8,981 bases of DNA, taken from the NCBI GenBank assembly GCA_902465425.1, contig CABQNA010000046.1, forward strand, positions 1-8,981. The letters run 5' to 3'. This document shows positions 5,238 through 8,981 of the stretch, piece by piece. Made by a program: the position numbers and the translations under genes. Within the stretch, counting starts at the first letter, position 1. Each line of letters begins with the position of its first letter. The notes under the pieces are model-generated. The model was not told where the DNA came from. It made no database searches and saw nothing but the letters and a program-made list of their open reading frames with translations. This DNA is from an uncultured Collinsella sp. (GTDB taxonomy: Bacteria; Actinomycetota; Coriobacteriia; Coriobacteriales; Coriobacteriaceae).

Positions 5238-6743
5238 ATGGCTTTGACCGACATCTCGCATCCCACCGACATTGCAATGCTCACCGATCTGTACGAGCTC
5301 ACTATGGCCCAAGGCCTGTGGGAGAGCGGCAAGGCCAATGAGCAGGGTTGTTTTACCGCGTTTTACCGCGACCATCCCTTTGGCAGCGCCTATGCCGTCA
5401 TGTGCGGCACCGCCGAACTGCCCGAGCTGGTCGAGAATCTGCGCTTTACGCCCGAGGACATCGACTACCTCGCCTCGCTCCAGGCCCCTGCCGGCGGCGC
5501 GATGTTCAAGCCTGGATTCCTCGACTACCTGCGCGATTTTCGTGCGCATGTAAACATCGACGCCGTGCCCGAGGGCGAGCTCGTCTTTCCGCGCGAGCCC
5601 ATGGTGCGTGTCACCGGCCCCGCGCTGGAGTGCCAACTGCTCGAGACGGCGCTGCTCAACATCGTCGGGTTCCAGACGCTTGTCGCCACCAAGACGGCGC
5701 GCGTGGTGCTCGCCGCCGACGGTCGCCCTGTGGCGGAGTTTGGCCTGCGCCGAGCCCAGGGTCCCGATGGCGGCCTGGCCGTTGCACGCGCGAGCTACGT
5801 TGCCGGCTGCTCCTCTACGTCCAATGTGCTCGCCGGCCGCCGCTACGGTATTCCCGTCTTTGGCACGCATGCGCACAGCTGGGTGATGAGCTTCGATTCC
5901 GAGCTCGAGGCCTTCCGCGCCTTTGCCAAATCGAGCCCCAAGAACTGCACGCTGCTCATCGACACCTATGACGTGCGTGAGGGCTGCGAACATGCCATTA
6001 CGGTTGCCAAGGAGATGGAAGCGGTGGGCGAGCGCCTGTCGGCTATTCGCATTGATTCGGGTGACCTCGCCAAGCTCTCCAAGTATGTGCGCGGCCGTTT
6101 TGATGCCGAGGGCCTGCCCTATGTGGGGATCTCGGTTTCTAACGATCTGGATGAGTACACGATTCAGTCGCTGCTCGACCAGGGCGCGCCCATCGACAGC
6201 TTTGGCGTGGGTACCAAGCTCGCGACCTGCTACGATCAGCCGGCGCTGGGTGGCGTGTACAAGCTTTCCGCCCGCCGTGCGAGCGAGGCAGATCCATGGA
6301 CGCCGGTGGTCAAGCTCTCCGAGCAGCCCTACAAGCGCACGATCCCGGGTGTGCAACGCGTGCGCCGTTATTACGACGGCTTTGGCGGCCCGGTCTGCGA
6401 CATGATCTACGACGAGGACCATCTGGCGGGGGAGGGCGCCGCGCGCGGCAATACCCTCGTGGCCGTGAATGATGCCGCCCTGGTGACCGACGTGTCCGAA
6501 CTTGAGTATCGCGAGCTGCTGGTGCCGATCGTGCGCGATGGCAGTGCGGTGGCTCCGCGTGAGAGCATCCAGGACGCGCACGAGCGCTGTGCTTGGGCGC
6601 TCGATCATCTGGACGCGGCTTTCAAGCGCTTCCTGTACCCGCAGACCTATGTTGTGGGCATGGAGCAGGGCCTGGCTCAGGTGCGCGACGAGCTCGTGCG
6701 CAAGAACATGGCCGCGGCCTCTGCCTTTCCCTGGGCTCACTAA
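5238..6743 (+). CDS. pncB: Nicotinate phosphoribosyltransferase
   Basis: Cytoplasmic NAD-salvage enzyme that joins nicotinate to PRPP, coupled to ATP hydrolysis, giving nicotinate mononucleotide (Preiss-Handler pathway). Of 501 residues, the motifs in order are LTDLYELTMAQG (15-26), EFGLRRAQGPDGG (167-179), STSNVLAG (193-200), GTHAHSWVM (209-217, holding the histidine region that is phosphorylated in the family), RIDSGDLA (271-278) and the phosphate-binding FGVGTKLAT (322-330). The length is that of the longer class found in many Gram-positives and animals, rather than the ~400-residue E. coli enzyme. The ATG at 5238 is preferred over in-frame 5181 because GAAAGG (5225-5230) lies seven bases upstream and the protein then begins just before the conserved TDLYELTM block. 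It sits between the small membrane protein and proB on the same strand, without terminators. Confidence 0.96.
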   Translation: MALTDISHPTDIAMLTDLYELTMAQGLWESGKANEQGCFTAFYRDHPFGSAYAVMCGTAELPELVENLRFTPEDIDYLASLQAPAGGAMFKPGFLDYLRDFRAHVNIDAVPEGELVFPREPMVRVTGPALECQLLETALLNIVGFQTLVATKTARVVLAADGRPVAEFGLRRAQGPDGGLAVARASYVAGCSSTSNVLAGRRYGIPVFGTHAHSWVMSFDSELEAFRAFAKSSPKNCTLLIDTYDVREGCEHAITVAKEMEAVGERLSAIRIDSGDLAKLSKYVRGRFDAEGLPYVGISVSNDLDEYTIQSLLDQGAPIDSFGVGTKLATCYDQPALGGVYKLSARRASEADPWTPVVKLSEQPYKRTIPGVQRVRRYYDGFGGPVCDMIYDEDHLAGEGAARGNTLVAVNDAALVTDVSELEYRELLVPIVRDGSAVAPRESIQDAHERCAWALDHLDAAFKRFLYPQTYVVGMEQGLAQVRDELVRKNMAAASAFPWAH

Positions 6744-6750
6744 TTCCTTG

Positions 6751-6784
6751 GGCGGTAGGGGCGAGTCACGCTCCCTTGGCCGCC
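6751..6784 (+). other. Intercistronic hairpin between pncB and proB
   Basis: Two stacked stems, 6751-6755 with 6780-6784 (ggcgg/ccgcc) and 6758-6763 with 6769-6774 (one G-U), around a 5-base loop. There is no U-run after it, so it is more likely an mRNA stability or processing element than a terminator. It fills most of the 79-base gap between the two genes. Confidence 0.4.
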
Positions 6785-6822
6785 AGCTCGGCCGTTCGCT
6801 GAACAGTTGATTGGTTTGACGT

Positions 6823-7950
6823 ATGACGACTTCTTATAAAACGATGGTGGTAAAGATCGGTTCGTCCACGGTGGTGGGTGCCGATGGCAAGGTCGACCGC
6901 GCCTTTATCGGCGGACTTGCCTACCAGGCCGCAGCGCTGCGCAAGCTCGGCTGGCGTCTGGTCGTGGTGAGCTCGGGCGCTATCGCCTGCGGCTATCCCG
7001 TGCTGGGCTTCGACCGCAAGCCGGTCGGCGACCTGCCGAGCCTGCAGGCTTGCGCCTCGGCTGGTCAGTGCATCATCTCGTCGGCCTACGACGAGGAGTT
7101 CCATGCGCGCGACCTGCTCACCTCGCTCGTGCTGCTCACGCGCCACGATACGGCCCGCCGCACGTCCTACCTGCACGCGCGCGACGCTCTGCTGCGCCTG
7201 GTGGAGCTTGGCGTGGTGCCGGTTGTCAACGAGAACGATACCGTTACCGTCGACGAGATCAAGTTTGGCGACAACGACACGCTGGCGGCGCTTGTGAGCT
7301 GCCTGGTTTCTGCCGATCTGTGCGTGACGCTGTCGGACATTGATGGCCTCTATACCGCCAATCCACATGAGGACCCCACGGCCGAGTTCGTCCCGGTCGT
7401 GCATAAGATCGATGCCAAGATCATCGCCTCGGCGGGCGATTCTTCCACATCGGTGGGCACGGGCGGCATGATTACCAAGATCCGCGCGAGCCGCATTCTG
7501 ATGACGGCGGGCATTCAGAGCGTGATCTGCTCGGGCGAGGAGCCCGATGCGCTCGTACGCCTTGCCCGCGGCGAGAGCGTGGGTACGCTGTTCGATCCGC
7601 CGGCGGAGCGCCTGGACATTGCGCCCCGCAAGCTGTGGATCGCACTGGGCGACAAGGCGCATGGCTCGGTGACCGTCGACGATGGTGCTGCGAAGGCGCT
7701 GGTCAGCCGTGGTTCTTCCTTGCTTGCGGTGGGTATTCGCGAGGTCGATGGCGCGTTTGCCGAGGGCGATGTGCTCGACGTGTGCGACCCGAGCGGCATG
7801 GTTGTCGCCCGCGGTATCGCCGAGGCCGATTCGGACGTGCTGGAGCTTGCGGCAGGACGCCGCCAGGACCAGATTGCCGGCAACCGCCTGCTGGCAGACC
7901 TGGCCGAGAAGCCCGCGATCCATCGAGATAATCTAATCGTCTTCGCATAA
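6823..7950 (+). CDS. proB: Glutamate 5-kinase
   Basis: Cytoplasmic first enzyme of proline synthesis from glutamate; it makes gamma-glutamyl phosphate with ATP. The 375 residues fit the family (367 in E. coli). The amino-acid kinase domain covers about 6-255: VVKIGSSTVVG (9-19), VVSSGAIACG (48-57), NENDTV (136-141), FGDNDTLAALVS (148-159) and the nucleotide-binding GTGGMITKIRAS (212-223). A C-terminal PUA domain covers about 268-350, and the protein ends IHRDNLIVFA as in full-length homologues. ATG 6823 gives the expected short N-terminus, but its ribosome-binding site is poor: no AGGAG-like element in the preceding 20 bases. That suggests low expression or translation helped by pncB. No proA follows; a strong terminator comes 44 bases downstream, so the dehydrogenase partner must be encoded elsewhere. 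Feedback inhibition by proline is usual for the family. Confidence 0.96.
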   Translation: MTTSYKTMVVKIGSSTVVGADGKVDRAFIGGLAYQAAALRKLGWRLVVVSSGAIACGYPVLGFDRKPVGDLPSLQACASAGQCIISSAYDEEFHARDLLTSLVLLTRHDTARRTSYLHARDALLRLVELGVVPVVNENDTVTVDEIKFGDNDTLAALVSCLVSADLCVTLSDIDGLYTANPHEDPTAEFVPVVHKIDAKIIASAGDSSTSVGTGGMITKIRASRILMTAGIQSVICSGEEPDALVRLARGESVGTLFDPPAERLDIAPRKLWIALGDKAHGSVTVDDGAAKALVSRGSSLLAVGIREVDGAFAEGDVLDVCDPSGMVVARGIAEADSDVLELAAGRRQDQIAGNRLLADLAEKPAIHRDNLIVFA

Positions 7951-7964
7951 CGGGTCGACGCTGC

Positions 7965-8064
7965 GCGCCGCCCAGAGCGACAATTTGTCATTCAAAAGGC
8001 GAGGCATGACCATCAGGTCTATGCCTCGCCTTTTTCATGCCAACTTGTTCGCTCTGGGCGGCGC
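7965..8064. repeat. Nested palindrome: 16-bp inverted repeat flanking the proB terminator
   Basis: The left arm gcgccgcccagagcga (7965-7980) is perfectly repeated in inverse orientation at 8049-8064, with 68 bases between. The enclosed segment holds the long terminator hairpin at 7994-8034. The whole 100-base unit can form one long interrupted stem. The element starts 15 bases after the proB stop codon. Terminators do not need such outer arms, so a repeated genomic palindrome or small non-autonomous element is possible. Confidence 0.6.
7994..8035 (+). terminator. Bidirectional terminator between proB and the convergent peptidase gene
   Basis: The stem aaaaggcgaggcatgacc (7994-8011) pairs with 8016-8034 with one bulged base (8020) and the 4-base loop ATCA, ending in five T (8031-8035). 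The left arm begins with AAAA, so on the minus strand the stem is followed by a U-run as well. It can therefore end both the pncB-proB transcript and the convergent peptidase transcript. Confidence 0.92.
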
Positions 8065-8148
8065 TCGCTTCTTTTCTTCGACCTACGACTTAAAGCCACT
8101 CGCTTAGGGGCGTTTTCGCTTTCCGTCCTCTACCTGCGGCATCGTCAT

Positions 8149-8208
8149 TGCCGGTACTTGTCCGGCACTTGGGGACGTTCCTTTTGTGTCGGCAGTTGGG
8201 GACACTGC
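8149..8208. repeat. REP-like palindromes with a 13-base direct repeat
   Basis: Three linked elements are visible. tgccgg/ccggca (8149-8154/8162-8167) forms a 6-bp hairpin with a 7-base loop. gcagt/actgc (8192-8196/8204-8208) forms a 5-bp hairpin with loop TGGGGAC. The segments 8164-8176 and 8191-8203 are a direct repeat, ggca[c/g]ttggggac, identical at 12 of 13 positions and 27 bases apart. The second hairpin ends just before the stop codon of the peptidase gene at 8213-8215. The GGGGAC cores resemble palindromes associated with REP-type elements; that resemblance is from memory and untested. Confidence 0.45.
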
Positions 8209-8212
8209 TTTG

Positions 8213-8981
8213 CTAGAAAATCCGGCGCAGGTCTCCGCGGTTGAGGGCTTCGTCGAAAAGGTGCTTGAACACCACGCTGCCGTGCAGGCCGTCGTGCTCA
8301 AACTCGTTCGTCACCCAGGCATGCGAGTTGCCCACGCGGCTGAGCGTATCGAGCTGCAGGCCCGAATCGACGTACATGTCGTCGAAGTACACCGCAGCCT
8401 GGAGCGGTACTTCGTTGCAGGCCAGGCGTTGCGGGTCGTATATCTTGTCCCAGCTGGTGTCTTCCATCAGCAGATCCATCGCGGGCTTGAAGGGCTTGAG
8501 CTCAGGCATCTGCTCAAACATCCACGGGAACATGGCCTCGCCGGTAAACATGAGCGGGCGCGCAAGCGTGTCGAACTCGGCGCGATGGGCCTTCTCCTCT
8601 GCTGCGGCCCAGCGAATGGGCATGGTGTCGCCATCGGCGTAGATGAACTCCTGCAGCGTCCAGTACAGCGGATTCGTGCGCGTGTTGGTGCGCTCAAAGG
8701 CGCGCATCAAAAAGCTGTCGGATACCGAGGAGCCGCAGTTCAGCGTACCGTCGCCATCAACAAACGCGTGATCGATAATCCAGTGCATGCGCTCAAAGCT
8801 CGGCTTCATGCCAAAGTCGCTGCCCATGAGCTGCAGGCGCTCGACCGTCATCGGCGAGCCGTCGGGCAACGCGGGCGTTTGCTCCTCGAGGGCATCTGCC
8901 AGGGCCGCCACGCGCTCGACGTCGGTGGGGTAGCGGTCGTAATACTGCTGGGCCTTGGCCGCCATGCGCGGGAAGGTGTGC
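8213..8981 (-). CDS. pip: Prolyl aminopeptidase (S33 alpha/beta hydrolase), C-terminal part
   Basis: Peptidase family S33, which removes N-terminal proline from peptides in the cytoplasm. About 255 C-terminal residues are visible; the start and the catalytic serine lie beyond the right edge (the long form of this family is about 430 residues). Numbering from the in-frame ATG at 8965-8963, which is probably internal because family-like sequence continues upstream (HTFPR before it): AQQYYDRYPTDVERV (5-19) and LPDGSPMTVERLQLMG (33-48) match the cap region; AAVYFDDMYVD (190-200) holds the expected catalytic aspartate; and WVTNEFEHDGLH (217-228) holds the catalytic histidine (224, codon 8296-8294). 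The usual HDGLR is HDGLH here. It ends TAG at 8215-8213 and runs convergently towards proB, sharing the bidirectional terminator at 7994-8035. Confidence 0.87.
   Translation of the reverse strand, partial: HTFPRMAAKAQQYYDRYPTDVERVAALADALEEQTPALPDGSPMTVERLQLMGSDFGMKPSFERMHWIIDHAFVDGDGTLNCGSSVSDSFLMRAFERTNTRTNPLYWTLQEFIYADGDTMPIRWAAAEEKAHRAEFDTLARPLMFTGEAMFPWMFEQMPELKPFKPAMDLLMEDTSWDKIYDPQRLACNEVPLQAAVYFDDMYVDSGLQLDTLSRVGNSHAWVTNEFEHDGLHGSVVFKHLFDEALNRGDLRRIF

Noticed and set aside
4569..6740. A 723-codon open frame on the minus strand over the tRNA, the small protein gene and pncB.
   Set aside because: It runs through a clear tRNA and is antisense to pncB, whose motifs are unmistakable. Its product is rich in His, Arg, Gly and Ala without domains, as expected from GC-rich third positions on the other strand.
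6766..7923. A 385-codon open frame on the minus strand over proB.
   Set aside because: Antisense shadow of a certain gene; no recognisable motif, and biased His/Arg/Ala composition.
1..8981. A defence system, CRISPR array, biosynthetic cluster or mobile element gene.
   Set aside because: No repeat-spacer pattern, transposase, integrase, nuclease or toxin-like frame is present; the coding content is housekeeping except for one small unknown protein and one unidentified gene end.

Overview
This GC-rich window has densely packed genes, several rho-independent terminators and long antisense shadow frames caused by GC-rich third codon positions. The gene set, and the feel of the proteins (long-type nicotinate phosphoribosyltransferase, PflX-type radical SAM protein, long-type prolyl aminopeptidase), suggest a high-GC Gram-positive anaerobe, most likely Coriobacteriia and Collinsella-like. 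The taxonomic guess is inference; no 16S or marker comparison was possible.

Layout. (1) 1-143: the C-terminal tail of an unrecognised + strand gene, closed by a strong terminator (160-200). (2) 144-537: 394 bases without a convincing gene. It holds three successive hairpins that could belong to a small RNA, then the trpS terminator (reading leftward). (3) 538-2957, minus strand: a WecA/TagO-type polyprenyl-phosphate sugar-1-phosphate transferase followed by tryptophanyl-tRNA synthetase (trpS), separated by about 170 bases. (4) 2958-3480: a 523-base divergent region carrying a candidate 6S RNA (about 3214-3364) and a promoter for the next gene. (5) 3481-4419, plus strand: a PflX-type radical SAM protein. 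(6) 4517-4676: a compact tRNA-Ala(CGC) transcription unit with a near-consensus promoter and a textbook terminator. (7) 4695-7950, plus strand: a small protein with one C-terminal membrane helix, then pncB and proB, with no terminator between them; probably one operon. (8) 7951-8212: convergent intergenic region with a bidirectional terminator nested inside a 16-bp perfect inverted repeat, then REP-like palindromes and a direct repeat. (9) 8213-8981, minus strand: the C-terminal part of an S33-family prolyl aminopeptidase that runs off the window.

Most genes are housekeeping: tRNA charging (trpS), cell-envelope polymer initiation (WecA/TagO), NAD salvage (pncB) and the first step of proline synthesis (proB). 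I see no mobile element gene, CRISPR array, toxin-antitoxin pair or defence system. The least explained parts are noncoding: the three-hairpin region at 287-430, the 6S candidate, the nested palindrome after proB, the GGGGAC repeats beside the peptidase gene, and the small unrecognised membrane protein squeezed between the tRNA terminator and pncB.
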